The notes: generated by a model from the sequence alone, not told the origin. A DNA stretch of 64,000 nucleotides from Leifsonia sp040686855 (GCF_040686855.1 NZ_JBFBOG010000003.1:372001-436000); one strand, 5' to 3'; shown: positions 50,843 through 60,602, numbered from the stretch's first letter. Translations and numbers: made by a program.

Positions 50843-52618
50843 ATGCGACCGCACCAGGACGATCCCGCCGAGCCCGACCGGGCCGAGGAGCAGCGCGGCG
50901 CGAGCCGCCGGGCGTTCCTCAAGGGCGCCGGCCTCGTGGCCGCCGGAGCGGTCGCCGGAGGCGCGGCCGGCGGAGCCGCCGGTGCGGCCATCGGCGGCGC
51001 CGCAGGGGCCACGTCGCCCACCGCCGACGAGTCCGGTGAGCAGTACCCGCCGCTCCCTCCGCGTGGCGGGGGCGCGGGATTCGACCACCTCGTCGTACTC
51101 ATGTACGAGAACCGCTCGTTCGACAACCTCCTCGGGCACCTCTACGACGAGGAGACGCTGCCGAAGGGCAAGCGATTCGAGGGGCTGGCGTTCGGCGACT
51201 ACAGCAACCCCGATCCCGCGGGCGGCCCGGACATCCCGGCCCACGCCTACGAGGGCACCACCGACTTCGTGATGCGCCAGCCGTCGCCCGACCCGGGAGA
51301 GGTCTACCCGCACGTCAACACGCAGTTGTACGAGGTCGTCGACCCGCCCTCGAACGCCGACGCGAGACTGCCGCAGATGCTCCCGCCGTACAACGCGCCG
51401 AAGCCGGGCGCGAAGCCCACCATGCGGGGGTTCGTCCGCGACTACATCGGCGTCCTCCGCAAGGACACCGGGCGCGAGCCGGTGGTCGACGACTACCGGC
51501 GCATCATGGGCGGCTTCACCCCGGACATGCTGCCCGTGTTCTCGACGCTCGCGCGGCAGTTCGCGGTGTACGACGACTGGCACTGCGCCGTCCCGTCGCA
51601 GACCTTCTGCAACCGCTCCTTCTTCCACGCCTCCACCTCGCACGGGTACGTCGACAACGGCGGCGCCGAGGGGCTGCGCAAGTGGTTCGACCCGAAGAAC
51701 GACGCGCCCACGATCTTCAACCGGCTCGAGGAGGCGGGACGCAGCTGGCGCGTCTACTACGACGACCGGCAGCTCATCTCGCTGACCGGGTTCATCCACG
51801 CGCCCGTGCTCGAGCCGTACTGGAAGACGCACTTCCGGACCATGACGCAGTTCTACGTCGACGTGGCCGAGGGCACGTTGCCGGATTACGCGTTCGTGGA
51901 GCCGCGGCTGCTGTACGACCACAACGACATGCATCCGCCGGGCGGCCCGATGACGTCGGAGGAGGTCGCGGGCGAGGAGGTCGTCGGCGGCGCGATCTCG
52001 GACGTCCGCGCGGGGGACCTGCTGCTGCACCGCGTGTACTCGGCGATCCGCGAGTCCCGCAGCGCGAAGGGCTCGAACGCGCTCAACACGATGCTGCTGG
52101 TGACGTTCGACGAGCACGGCGGCACCTATGACCACGTCGCGCCGGGCGGGGCGACGCCGCCGGACGACAGCGGGCCGGGGGAGAACGGGTTCGGCTTCGA
52201 CCGGCTCGGCGTGCGCGTCCCGGCGATCGCCATCTCGGCCTACACGGAGCGCAACACGATCATCCACGAGGAGATGCACCACTCGGCGGTCGTGGCGACG
52301 CTGGCGAAGAAGTACCGGCTCAAGCACCTCACCGAGCGCGACCGCGGCGCGCGCACGATCGATAACGCGATCAACCGGAGCACGCCGCGCCAGCCCGGGA
52401 CCTGGCCGGACACCCATCCGCAGTACCTGCCCGCGAATCCCGAGTCGGACGCTCCGGCGCCGCAGGACGAGGACCGTCCGCTGAGCCCGCCCGGCGTCGG
52501 GCTGGTCGGACTGCTGATGGCGCGTTACGGCGCGCCCGGTGCGAAGGTACCCGTTACCTACAAGGAGGCGTACCAGGCGGTCAACGGACTGGGGCGCGGG
52601 CTGTTCGGCTCGTCCTAG
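50843..52618 (+). CDS. Tat-exported phosphoesterase (phospholipase C / AcpA-like)
   Basis: A 591-residue protein with a twin-arginine signal (SRRAFLKGAGLVAAGAVAGG) and a Gly/Ala-rich spacer, then an alkaline-phosphatase-superfamily domain of the bacterial phospholipase C type. Motifs are VVLMYENRSFDNLLGHL with the metal ligands, DDWHCAVPSQTFCNRSFFHA, and LVTFDEHGGTYDHVAPG near the end. It probably hydrolyses phosphate esters outside the membrane. No partner is visible beyond the neighbouring hydrolase. Confidence 0.9.
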   Translation: MRPHQDDPAEPDRAEEQRGASRRAFLKGAGLVAAGAVAGGAAGGAAGAAIGGAAGATSPTADESGEQYPPLPPRGGGAGFDHLVVLMYENRSFDNLLGHLYDEETLPKGKRFEGLAFGDYSNPDPAGGPDIPAHAYEGTTDFVMRQPSPDPGEVYPHVNTQLYEVVDPPSNADARLPQMLPPYNAPKPGAKPTMRGFVRDYIGVLRKDTGREPVVDDYRRIMGGFTPDMLPVFSTLARQFAVYDDWHCAVPSQTFCNRSFFHASTSHGYVDNGGAEGLRKWFDPKNDAPTIFNRLEEAGRSWRVYYDDRQLISLTGFIHAPVLEPYWKTHFRTMTQFYVDVAEGTLPDYAFVEPRLLYDHNDMHPPGGPMTSEEVAGEEVVGGAISDVRAGDLLLHRVYSAIRESRSAKGSNALNTMLLVTFDEHGGTYDHVAPGGATPPDDSGPGENGFGFDRLGVRVPAIAISAYTERNTIIHEEMHHSAVVATLAKKYRLKHLTERDRGARTIDNAINRSTPRQPGTWPDTHPQYLPANPESDAPAPQDEDRPLSPPGVGLVGLLMARYGAPGAKVPVTYKEAYQAVNGLGRGLFGSS

Positions 52619-52686
52619 AATCGTCAGTGGGCCTTTCGCACTCGCGACCACGCCCGTTCATCATGCCTATCCCACGGAGACGCACC

Positions 52687-52998
52687 TTGTCTGAAACCAG
52701 CGCAGGCGACATCACCGCCGAACAGGTCGCGCACCTGGCGAACCTCGCCCGGATCGACCTCAGCCCGGAAGAGCTCGAGAGCCTCACGAAGGAGCTCGGC
52801 CAGATCGTCGAGTCCGTCGCCAAGGTCCAGGAGGTGGCCGGTCCCGACGTGCCCGCCACCAGCCACCCGATGCCGCTCACGAACGTGTTCCGCGCCGACG
52901 AGGTGCGCCCGTCGCTGACGGTCGAGCAGGCGCTCTCCGGCGCCCCGGACCGCGAGGGCGACCGGTTCAAGGTCGCCACCATCCTGGACGAGGAGTAA
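52687..52998 (+). CDS. gatC: Aspartyl/glutamyl-tRNA amidotransferase subunit C
   Basis: A 103-residue GatC with the typical AEQVAHLANLARIDLSPEEL and a C-terminal KVATILDEE. TTG 52687 has GGAG 8 nt upstream; an ATG at 52663 in frame would add 8 residues. GatC stabilises the GatA-GatB complex. gatA begins 4 bp after its stop. Confidence 0.94.
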   Translation: MSETSAGDITAEQVAHLANLARIDLSPEELESLTKELGQIVESVAKVQEVAGPDVPATSHPMPLTNVFRADEVRPSLTVEQALSGAPDREGDRFKVATILDEE

Positions 52999-53001
52999 GC
53001 C

Positions 53002-54549
53002 ATGACCGACCTCACCCGGATCAGCGCCTCCGCCCTCGCCGACAAGCTCGCCACGCGCGAGGTGTCCTCCGAGGAGGCCGTGCGCGCCCACCTCGACCGC
53101 ATCGAGGCGGTCGACGCCGACGTGCACGCCTTCCTCCACGTCGCCGGCGAGAAGGCGCTCCGCACCGCCGCCGAGATCGACGGCCGCCGCGCCGCGGGCG
53201 ACCCGCTCGGCCCGCTCGCCGGCGTGCCGATCGCGATCAAGGACGTCCTGGCCACCGAGGACATGCCGTCCACCTCCGGATCCAAGATCCTCGAGGGGTG
53301 GCTCCCGCCCTACGACGCCACGGTCGTCCGCAAGCTGCGCGAGGCCGACCTCGTGCCGCTCGGCAAGACCAACATGGACGAGTTCGCGATGGGCTCCTCC
53401 ACCGAGCACTCGGCGTACGGTCCCACCCGCAACCCGTGGGACCTGGAGCGCATCCCCGGCGGCTCGGGCGGAGGCTCGGCCGCGGCCGTGTCCGCGTTCG
53501 AGGCCCCGCTGGCGCTCGGCTCCGACACCGGCGGCTCGATCCGCCAGCCCGCCGCGGTGACCGGCTCGGTCGGCGTCAAGCCGACGTACGGCGGCGTGAG
53601 CCGGTACGGCGCCATCGCCCTCGCCAGCTCGCTCGACCAGGTCGGCCCGGTGTCCCGCAGCGTCCTCGACGCGGGCCTGCTGCACGACGTGATCGCCGGG
53701 CACGACCCGTTCGACTCGACCTCGTTGACCGACACCTGGCCGTCGATGGCGGACGCCGCACGCGCCGGCCAGCGCGACGGCGCGCTGAAGGGCGTCCGCG
53801 TCGGCGTCATCCGCGAGATCGCGGGCGACGGCTTCCAGAAGGGCGTCAAGCAGCGTTTCGACGAGTCCCTTGCGCTGCTCGAGTCCGCCGGCGCCGAGAT
53901 CGTCGAGGTGAGCGCGCCGAGCTTCGAGTACGCGGTCGCCGCCTACTACCTGATCCTCCCGGCGGAGGCGTCCAGCAACCTGGCGCGCTTCGACTCCGTG
54001 CGGTTCGGCCTCCGCGTCGACCCGTCGGAGGGCCCGGTCACCGTCGAGCGCGTGATGGCCGCGACCCGCGACGCCGGTTTCGGACCCGAGGTCAAGCGCC
54101 GCATCATCCTGGGCACCTACGCGCTGAGCGCCGGCTACTACGACGCCTACTACGGCAGCGCCCAGAAGGTGCGCACGCTCATCCAGCGCGACTTCCAGGC
54201 CGCGTTCGAGAAGGTGGACGTGCTGGTCAGCCCGAGCGCGCCGACCACCGCCTTCAAGCTGGGCGAGAAGATCGACGACCCGATGGCGATGTACCTCAAC
54301 GACATCACCACCATCCCGGCGAATCTCGCCGGGGTCCCCGGCATGGGGCTGCCGATCGGGCTGGCGCCCGAGGACGGCCTGCCCGTCGGCATGCAGCTGA
54401 TGGCGCCCGCCCGCTCGGACGCCCGCCTCTACACCTACGGCGCGGCGCTCGAGCGCCTGCTGGAGGAGCAGTGGGGCGGACCGCTGCTGAGCCAGGCGCC
54501 GGATCTGAGCGCCACCGAGATGTTCGCGAGTGAAGAGGGAGCCGTCTGA
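53002..54549 (+). CDS. gatA: Aspartyl/glutamyl-tRNA amidotransferase subunit A
   Basis: A 515-residue amidase-signature protein with the catalytic Lys in PIAIKDVLAT, and both Ser in GGSGGGSAAAVSAF and GSDTGGSIRQPAA. It liberates ammonia from glutamine for Asp/Glu-tRNA transamidation. ATG 53002 has GGAGTAAG just before. Its stop overlaps the gatB start by one base (TGATG). Confidence 0.97.
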   Translation: MTDLTRISASALADKLATREVSSEEAVRAHLDRIEAVDADVHAFLHVAGEKALRTAAEIDGRRAAGDPLGPLAGVPIAIKDVLATEDMPSTSGSKILEGWLPPYDATVVRKLREADLVPLGKTNMDEFAMGSSTEHSAYGPTRNPWDLERIPGGSGGGSAAAVSAFEAPLALGSDTGGSIRQPAAVTGSVGVKPTYGGVSRYGAIALASSLDQVGPVSRSVLDAGLLHDVIAGHDPFDSTSLTDTWPSMADAARAGQRDGALKGVRVGVIREIAGDGFQKGVKQRFDESLALLESAGAEIVEVSAPSFEYAVAAYYLILPAEASSNLARFDSVRFGLRVDPSEGPVTVERVMAATRDAGFGPEVKRRIILGTYALSAGYYDAYYGSAQKVRTLIQRDFQAAFEKVDVLVSPSAPTTAFKLGEKIDDPMAMYLNDITTIPANLAGVPGMGLPIGLAPEDGLPVGMQLMAPARSDARLYTYGAALERLLEEQWGGPLLSQAPDLSATEMFASEEGAV

Positions 54550-56063
54550 TGGCCACCGCCACCAAGGCCGAGTTGATGGATTACGACAAGGCCCTCGAAC
54601 TGTTCGAGCCCGTGCTCGGCTTCGAGGTGCACGTCGAGCTGAACACCAAGACCAAGATGTTCTGCGGCTGCGCCAACGAGTTCGGCTCGGGCGCCAACAC
54701 GAACACCTGCCCGACCTGCCTCGGCCTCCCGGGCGGTCTGCCGCAGGTCAACGAGAAGGCGATCGAGTCGAGCATCCGTCTCGGCCTCGCCCTCGGCTGC
54801 GACATCGCCGAGTCGAGCCGGTTCGCGCGCAAGAACTACTTCTACCCGGACCTCGCGAAGGACTTCCAGACCTCGCAGTACGACGAGCCGATCGCCCACG
54901 ACGGCTCGATCACCATCGAGCTGGAGAACGGCCGCGAGCTCACCATCGAGATCGAGCGCGCGCACATGGAGGAGGACGCCGGCAAGCTCACACACGTCGG
55001 CGGCGCCACCGGCCGCATCCAGGGCGCGGACTACTCGCTGGTCGACTTCAACCGCGGCGGCGTGCCGCTGGTCGAGATCGTCACGAAGATCATCGAAGGC
55101 GCCGAGGCGGACGCGCCGGAGGTCGGCCGCACCTACGTGCGCGCCATCCGCGACATCGTGAAGGCGCTCGGCGTCTCCAACGCGCGCATGGAGGAGGGCA
55201 ACGTCCGCTGCGACGCGAACGTCTCGCTCCGCCGTCGCGGCTCCTCGGAGCTCGGCACGCGCACCGAGACCAAGAACGTCAACTCGCTGCGCTCGATCGA
55301 GCGCGCCGTGCGGTACGAGATCCAGCGCCAGGCGGCCATCCTGGAGGCGGGCGGCACCATCGTTCAAGAGACCCGCCACTGGCACGAGGACACCGGCACG
55401 ACGAGCGCCGGCCGCCCCAAGTCGGACGCGGACGACTACCGCTACTTCCCGGAGCCCGACCTGGTGCCGGTCGCGCCGAGTCGCGAGTGGGTGGAGGAGC
55501 TGCGCGGCACGCTGCCGGAGCAGCCGGCCGCCCGCCGCAAGCGCCTCGCCGCCGACTGGGGCTTCACCGCGCTCGAGTTCCAGGACATCGCCAACGCCGA
55601 CCTGCTCGACGAGGTCGAGGCCACGGTCGCCGCCGGCGCGAGCCCTGCCGCCGCGCGCAAGTGGTGGACGGGCGAGATCGCCCGCCTCGCCAACGCGCAG
55701 AACGTGCCCGCCGGCACGCTGGTCAGCCCGCAGCACGTCGCCGAGCTCGCCGCTCTGGTCGACGCCGGCACCCTCACCGACCGCCTGGCGCGTCAGGTGC
55801 TCGAGGGCGTCATCGCCGGCGAGGGCCGCCCGCAGGAGGTCGTCGACGCCCGCGGACTCGCGGTCGTCTCCGACGACGGCGCGCTCATCGCGGCGATCGA
55901 CGAGGCGCTGGCCGCCCAGCCGGACGTGCTCGCGAAGATCCGCGACGGCAAGGTGCAGGCCGCCGGTGCGGTCATCGGCGCGGTGATGAAGGCGATGCGC
56001 GGCCAGGCCGACGCGGCGCGGGTGCGCGAGCTGGTGCTGGAGCGGGCGGGCAGCGCGGAATAG
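54549..56063 (+). CDS. gatB: Aspartyl/glutamyl-tRNA amidotransferase subunit B
   Basis: A 504-residue GatB with GFEVHVELNTKTKMFCGC, the Cys/His zinc site, KNYFYPDLAKDFQTSQYD, MEEGNVRCDANVSLR and a C-terminal YqeY-like domain. It activates the tRNA-bound Asp or Glu with ATP. gatCAB shows that Gln- and/or Asn-tRNA is made by transamidation in this organism. Confidence 0.97.
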   Translation: MATATKAELMDYDKALELFEPVLGFEVHVELNTKTKMFCGCANEFGSGANTNTCPTCLGLPGGLPQVNEKAIESSIRLGLALGCDIAESSRFARKNYFYPDLAKDFQTSQYDEPIAHDGSITIELENGRELTIEIERAHMEEDAGKLTHVGGATGRIQGADYSLVDFNRGGVPLVEIVTKIIEGAEADAPEVGRTYVRAIRDIVKALGVSNARMEEGNVRCDANVSLRRRGSSELGTRTETKNVNSLRSIERAVRYEIQRQAAILEAGGTIVQETRHWHEDTGTTSAGRPKSDADDYRYFPEPDLVPVAPSREWVEELRGTLPEQPAARRKRLAADWGFTALEFQDIANADLLDEVEATVAAGASPAAARKWWTGEIARLANAQNVPAGTLVSPQHVAELAALVDAGTLTDRLARQVLEGVIAGEGRPQEVVDARGLAVVSDDGALIAAIDEALAAQPDVLAKIRDGKVQAAGAVIGAVMKAMRGQADAARVRELVLERAGSAE

Positions 56064-56102
56064 CGTTTGCTCGCTCCCAGGCTCCGCGTGCAGAGTAGCG
56101 GT

Positions 56103-56657
56103 ATGGGCGTCTTCACTCTCGGCGGTCTGACGACCGCCCCCGCATCCACCCGTACCGACCTGCTCGCGCCGTCGACCCTCCAGACGCTGGAGGCCCTGGG
56201 CTGGCTGGATGAGGTGGGCGTGGTCGAGATCGACCCCGACATCTCCGACACCGCGGCCACGCGGGACCAGTTCGGGCTCGACGCGTCGAACCTGGCCAAC
56301 TGCGTCGTCGTCGGCGGCAAGCGCGAGGGGGTCGAGAGGATCGCCGCGTGCGTCGTCCTCTCGACCACCCGCGCCGACGTCAACAACACCGTCAAGCGCC
56401 TGCTGGACGTACGCAAGGCGTCCTTCCTGCCGATGGACCGCGCGGTCGAGCTGACCGGGATGGAGTACGGCGGCATCACGCCGATCGGCCTCCCCGCGGG
56501 CTGGCCGGTGCTGGTGGACGCGCGCGTCGCCGACCAGGAGGTCGTGATCATCGGCTCCGGGGTGCGCCGCTCCAAGATCCTGCTGCCCGGACGCCTCATC
56601 TCGTCACTGCCCGACGCCCAGCTGATCGAGGGGCTGGGCCTGGAAGCGGCCGGATGA
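56103..56657 (+). CDS. YbaK/EbsC-type (prolyl-tRNA deacylase-related) protein
   Basis: A 184-residue protein of the INS superfamily with conserved DVRKASFLPMDRAVELTGMEYG and ITPIGLPAGWPVLVDARV. Compared with the YbaK at 41237 the N-terminal 35 residues are different and the VFKTLL-type Lys is not obvious, so the activity is uncertain. CAGAGT 6 nt before the ATG is a weak leaderless signal. Its stop overlaps the next gene by 4 bp (ATGA). Confidence 0.82.
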   Translation: MGVFTLGGLTTAPASTRTDLLAPSTLQTLEALGWLDEVGVVEIDPDISDTAATRDQFGLDASNLANCVVVGGKREGVERIAACVVLSTTRADVNNTVKRLLDVRKASFLPMDRAVELTGMEYGGITPIGLPAGWPVLVDARVADQEVVIIGSGVRRSKILLPGRLISSLPDAQLIEGLGLEAAG

Positions 56658-57577
56658 CCGGTCCGACCGCGGTCGATCGCGTCCTGACACCCCTCCGCAC
56701 ACGGCTGATCGAAACCCTCGCCGGCCGCTCCGACGAGGTGCCCGCCTGGGTGCTGCGGCTGGAGGACGGCGAGGACGCGGGCTTCTTCGCACCGTCCAGC
56801 GCCGCTTGGGCGGTGCACGGCGGGATGCCGACTCTTGTTGCCGGGGTGCGTGCCCTGCTGCTGCAGGCGCTGCATCCGGGCGCCCTGGCCGGCGTCCGCG
56901 ACCACTCGCGCTTCCGGGAGGACCCGCTCGGTCGGCTCGCCGGGACCATCCAGTGGATCCACACCGTCACCTTCGGCAGCCGCGGTCAGGCGGTCGCCGG
57001 GTCGGAGATGGTCCGCTCGCTGCATCGCCGCGTCGTCGGCACGTACGTGGACGGCCACGGCGTCGAGCGCCCGTACTCGGCCAACGACCCCGACCTCGCG
57101 CGCTGGGTGCACCTCGCCTTCACCGACGCCTTCCTCACCGCGCACGAGCAGTGGGGCGATCCCATCCCGGGCGGCGCGGACGGCTACATCGGCGAGTGGG
57201 CGATCGCGGCGGAGCTGATGGGCGTCGAGAATCCGCCGCGCACAGCCGCGGAGTTGCGGTCCGAGATCGACGCGATCACCGACGCGGGCGAGCTGCGCGG
57301 CGGGCCGGAGGTGGAGGAGATCGTTCGCTTCATCCGCCGGGCCCCGCTGCGGAGGATGCTGAGGCCGTCGTACCGGATCGTGTTCCACGCCGCCGTGTCG
57401 ACCCTGGAGCCGCGACACCGGGAACTGCTCGGGCTGCCGCAGACGCGTGCCGAACGCCTCCTGCCGCTCCACGCGGCGACGGGGCTCGTGCTGCGCGGTT
57501 CGCGCGTTCTGCTCGGTCCTCAGACCCAGGCGGAACTCGCCGCGCGGCGTCGGCTGGCGCGGCTCGCCGCGACCTGA
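56654..57577 (+). CDS. MpaB/DUF2236-family oxygenase-like protein
   Basis: A 307-residue protein with the DUF2236 pattern: LLLQALHPGALAGVRDHSRF near the N-terminus and WVHLAFTDAFLTAHEQWG, whose His residues bind the heme in characterised members such as Lcp-type latex oxygenases. No signal peptide. Substrate unknown. Translation is coupled with the YbaK-like gene. Confidence 0.85.
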   Translation: MTGPTAVDRVLTPLRTRLIETLAGRSDEVPAWVLRLEDGEDAGFFAPSSAAWAVHGGMPTLVAGVRALLLQALHPGALAGVRDHSRFREDPLGRLAGTIQWIHTVTFGSRGQAVAGSEMVRSLHRRVVGTYVDGHGVERPYSANDPDLARWVHLAFTDAFLTAHEQWGDPIPGGADGYIGEWAIAAELMGVENPPRTAAELRSEIDAITDAGELRGGPEVEEIVRFIRRAPLRRMLRPSYRIVFHAAVSTLEPRHRELLGLPQTRAERLLPLHAATGLVLRGSRVLLGPQTQAELAARRRLARLAAT

Positions 57578-57596
57578 GATACGGCAGGATGAGGTC

Positions 57597-58103
57597 ATGC
57601 ACGACGACGTGACCGAACGCACCCGCACCGTCACCTGGCAGGACCCGGCCCCCGGGGTGGCCGTGATGCCGACCGTCAGCGGGCTCGAGTACCTGCGCTC
57701 GATGCTCCGCGGGGAGCTGCCGCCGCCTCCCATCACCGAGCTGATGCGGATGACGCTGGTGTCGGCCGATCCCGGCACGGTCACCTTCGTCTGCGAGCCC
57801 GACGAGTCGCATTACAACCCGATCGGGACCGTGCACGGCGGGCTGGTCTGCACGCTGCTCGACTCGGCGCTCGGCTGTGCGGTTCAGACGACGCTGCCGC
57901 AGGGCCAGGGCTACACGTCCATCGAGATCAAGGTGAACTACCTGCGTCCGGTCTACGCCCACACCGGGCGGCTCACCTGCGTCGCGACCGTGACCAAGCC
58001 CGGCAATCGGGTGGCCTTCGCCGACGGCGTGGTCACCGATGCGTCCGGTAAGACCGTGGCGACCGCGACGGGCTCCCTGCTCGTCTTCCCGATCGGGGGA
58101 TGA
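57597..58103 (+). CDS. PaaI-type hotdog thioesterase
   Basis: A 168-residue hotdog-fold protein with the diagnostic HYNPIGTVHGGLVCTLLDSA (active-site region with HGG) and IEIKVNYLRPVYAHTGRL. Likely hydrolyses an acyl-CoA. It ends just before the stop of a convergent acyl-CoA ligase, a plausible functional neighbour. Confidence 0.9.
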   Translation: MHDDVTERTRTVTWQDPAPGVAVMPTVSGLEYLRSMLRGELPPPPITELMRMTLVSADPGTVTFVCEPDESHYNPIGTVHGGLVCTLLDSALGCAVQTTLPQGQGYTSIEIKVNYLRPVYAHTGRLTCVATVTKPGNRVAFADGVVTDASGKTVATATGSLLVFPIGG

Positions 58104-58104
58104 G

Positions 58105-59823
58105 CTACTTCGCCTGGTCGGCGAGCAGCAGGTCGCGCACCTTGCGGCGGATGACCTTGCCGACGATCGAGCGCGGCAGCTCCTCCACCTGGTAGACGTG
58201 CTTCGGCACCTTGTACGGAGTGAGGCAGTCGCGTCCGTAGGCGCGGATCGCCTCCTCGTCGAACGAGGCGCCCTTCTCCATGACGACGGCGGCGACGACG
58301 TCCTCGCCGCCGCGGCGGTGGGGGAGTCCGACCACCGCGACGTCGGCGACGCCCGGGAAGGAGCGCAGGGCGTCCTCCACCTCGGTCGGGGAGACGTTGA
58401 AGCCGCCGGTGACGATGAGCTCCTTGATCCGGTCGACGATGCGGACGAAGCCGTCCTCGTCCATCGTGACGATGTCGCCGGTGCGGAACCAGCCATCGGC
58501 GGTGAGGACCTTCGCCGTCTCGTCCGGCTTGCGCCAGTACCCCGAGAACACCTGCGGTCCGCGGGCCAGCAACTCGCCCTCCTCGCCGAACGGACGGTCG
58601 ACGGTCGGGTCGTCCGGGTCGGCGACGCGCAGCTCGGTGCTCGGCAGCGGCAGGCCGACCGTGCCGGCCTTGCGGGTCGCGCCGACCGGGTTCGCCATGA
58701 GCACGGGCGAGCATTCGGAGAGGCCATAGCCCTCGACGAGGTAGCCCCCGGTCTTCTCCTCCCACAGGTCGACGATCCCCTGCGGCAGGCTCATCGCTCC
58801 CGAGATGGCGATCTCGATGCCGGAGAGAGACACCTTCCGCTTCTCCGCCGCCTGCACCAGCCGCTCGTAGATCGGCGGCACCGCGGGGAGGAAGGTCGCG
58901 GGATGCTTCTTGACCACATCCAGCACCAGGTCCGGGTCGAACTTCGGGAACAGCACCAGGCGCGCCCCCATGCTCATCGCGAAGGTGAGGCACAGGGTGA
59001 GTCCGTACGCGTGGAAGAGCGGCAGCACGGCGTAGACGACGGAGGTGCCGCGCTCGATGGTCGGCACCCAGGCGCGCGACTGCGCCGCGTTGACGTTGAG
59101 GTTCGCGTGGCTGAGCATCGCGCCCTTGGGGAGGCCGGTGGTGCCCGACGTGTACTGGATGAGCGCGAGGTCGTCGCGCTCGGGCCGCGGGTACGAGGAC
59201 TTCAGCTTGCGGGAGGCGACCAGCGTGTCCCACGGGACGGTTCCGGTCACCTTCGCGGTCAGCTGCTCGCGCGCCGTGCGCGCCGCCTTCACCGGGAGGC
59301 GCAGCGCGAACCGCTTGGCGGCGGGCATCGCGCGGGTCAGGTCCACCGAGATGACGGTCTTGACGCCGAGGTCGGCCGGGAGCTCCTGGACGGTCTTCGC
59401 GACCTTGTCCCAGACGATCGCGACGGTCGCGCCATGGTCCTCGAACTGGTGCCGCAGCTCGCGCGGCGTGTAGAGCGGGTTGTGCTCGACGACGACGGCG
59501 CCGAGGCGCAGGACGGCGTAGAAGGCGGTCACGTGCTGCGGGCAGTTCGGCAGCACCAGCGCGACCCGGTCGCCCTTGGAGACGCCGAGCTTGCGGAGGC
59601 CTTCCGCCGCGCGGGCGATCTGGTCGCCCAGCTCGGCGTAGGTCGTCGTGGCGCCGAAGAACTCGAGGGCGACGTGCTTGCCGTAGGTCTTCACCGACTC
59701 GTCGATGAGGTGCGGGAGGGAGCCGTCCGGCACCTCGACCTCGGCGGGCACGCCCGGTGCGTAGCCGTGCACCCACGGCTTGGCGCTGTACGGGGACTGA
59801 TCGCTCGTCACGTCGCTGGTCAC
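58105..59823 (-). CDS. Long-chain acyl-CoA synthetase (AMP-forming)
   Basis: A 572-residue ANL-superfamily ligase starting MTSDVTSDQSPYSAKPWVHG. ATP-binding motif is YTSGTTGLPKGAMLSH, then GYGLSECSPV, GDIVTMDEDGFVRIVDRIKELI and the terminal GKVIRRKVRDLL with catalytic Lys. It activates fatty acids as acyl-CoA. GTG 59823 is 6 nt after TAGGCT, supporting a leaderless start; TTG 59829 is the alternative. Confidence 0.93.
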   Translation of the reverse strand: MTSDVTSDQSPYSAKPWVHGYAPGVPAEVEVPDGSLPHLIDESVKTYGKHVALEFFGATTTYAELGDQIARAAEGLRKLGVSKGDRVALVLPNCPQHVTAFYAVLRLGAVVVEHNPLYTPRELRHQFEDHGATVAIVWDKVAKTVQELPADLGVKTVISVDLTRAMPAAKRFALRLPVKAARTAREQLTAKVTGTVPWDTLVASRKLKSSYPRPERDDLALIQYTSGTTGLPKGAMLSHANLNVNAAQSRAWVPTIERGTSVVYAVLPLFHAYGLTLCLTFAMSMGARLVLFPKFDPDLVLDVVKKHPATFLPAVPPIYERLVQAAEKRKVSLSGIEIAISGAMSLPQGIVDLWEEKTGGYLVEGYGLSECSPVLMANPVGATRKAGTVGLPLPSTELRVADPDDPTVDRPFGEEGELLARGPQVFSGYWRKPDETAKVLTADGWFRTGDIVTMDEDGFVRIVDRIKELIVTGGFNVSPTEVEDALRSFPGVADVAVVGLPHRRGGEDVVAAVVMEKGASFDEEAIRAYGRDCLTPYKVPKHVYQVEELPRSIVGKVIRRKVRDLLLADQAK

Positions 59824-59829
59824 GCGCAA

Positions 59830-59835
59830 AGCCTA
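59830..59835 (-). promoter_or_regulatory. -10 box for the acyl-CoA ligase, made from the upstream stop codon
   Basis: On the reverse strand TAGGCT ends 6 nt before GTG 59823, and its TAG is the stop codon of the SDR gene at 59833. This is the third stop-derived -10 box of the window. Confidence 0.6.
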
Positions 59836-60495
59836 CGCGGAGGCGGTCGCCGCCCGCACCGCATCCTCGATGGCGGTGTCCCCGGAGACGACCTCCCACT
59901 GGTGGCCGACGGTCGCGGGCTCGTGCAGCACGAGCGCGATGAGGCGGGCGACGTCCTCGCGGGCGATGCTGCCGCGCGGGACGCTGTCGCCGAGCCGGAT
60001 GCGGCCGGTGCCCTCGTCCATGGTGAGGCCGCCCGGGCGCAGGATGGTCCACTCCAGTCCGGAGTCGCGCAGCACGGCGTCGGCGTCGCGCTTCGCCTCG
60101 ACGTAGGCCTTCCAGACCGGGTCTGCGTCGTCGACCGGGGCGTCGACGCCCCACGCCGAGACCTGGACGAAGCGGCGGATGCCCGCCTGCTTCGCCGCCT
60201 CCTGCGCCTTGACCGACCCGGCGTAGTCGACGGTGCGCTTGCGCTCGATGCCCGAGCCGGCGCCGGCGCCCGCGGTGAACACCACGGCGTCGCAGCCGTC
60301 GATGGCGGCGGCCAGCTCGTCCGCCTCCGCCTTCTCGATGTCGAGCAGGACGCCCTCGCCGCCGAGGCGGTAGACGTCGTCGGCGTGCTCGTCGTTCCGG
60401 ACGACGCCGACGAAGTCGTCGCCGAGGTCGTAGAGCACCCGCATCAGCTGCTGGGCGACTTTTCCATGGGCACCGATGATTGCGACTCGAGTCAT
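59833..60495 (-). CDS. NAD(P)H-binding short-chain dehydrogenase-like protein
   Basis: A 220-residue Rossmann protein with IIGAHGKVAQQLMRVL and a YVEAKRDADAVLRDSGLEWTI region typical of the atypical SDR5/NAD(P)-binding family (YwnB/YhfK-like). Substrate unknown. The ATG at 60495 is preceded by AAGGATGGAGG on its strand, a good ribosome-binding site. The neighbouring ligase starts 9 bp after its stop. Confidence 0.86.
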   Translation of the reverse strand: MTRVAIIGAHGKVAQQLMRVLYDLGDDFVGVVRNDEHADDVYRLGGEGVLLDIEKAEADELAAAIDGCDAVVFTAGAGAGSGIERKRTVDYAGSVKAQEAAKQAGIRRFVQVSAWGVDAPVDDADPVWKAYVEAKRDADAVLRDSGLEWTILRPGGLTMDEGTGRIRLGDSVPRGSIAREDVARLIALVLHEPATVGHQWEVVSGDTAIEDAVRAATASA

Positions 60496-60602
60496 GCCTC
60501 CATCCTTCCACCGCTCGCATGCCGCGGGTGGTGTGCGGGACGGAGCGTGGCGACACGCGTCCGCCGCGCGCGAACGCTCTGGGCTGCGGGCGCGCGCTCT
60601 GT

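Noticed and set aside
57953..60556. 867-codon reverse-strand open frame out of phase with the acyl-CoA ligase.
   Set aside because: Arg/Ala-rich shadow; the overlapping frame has all ligase motifs.
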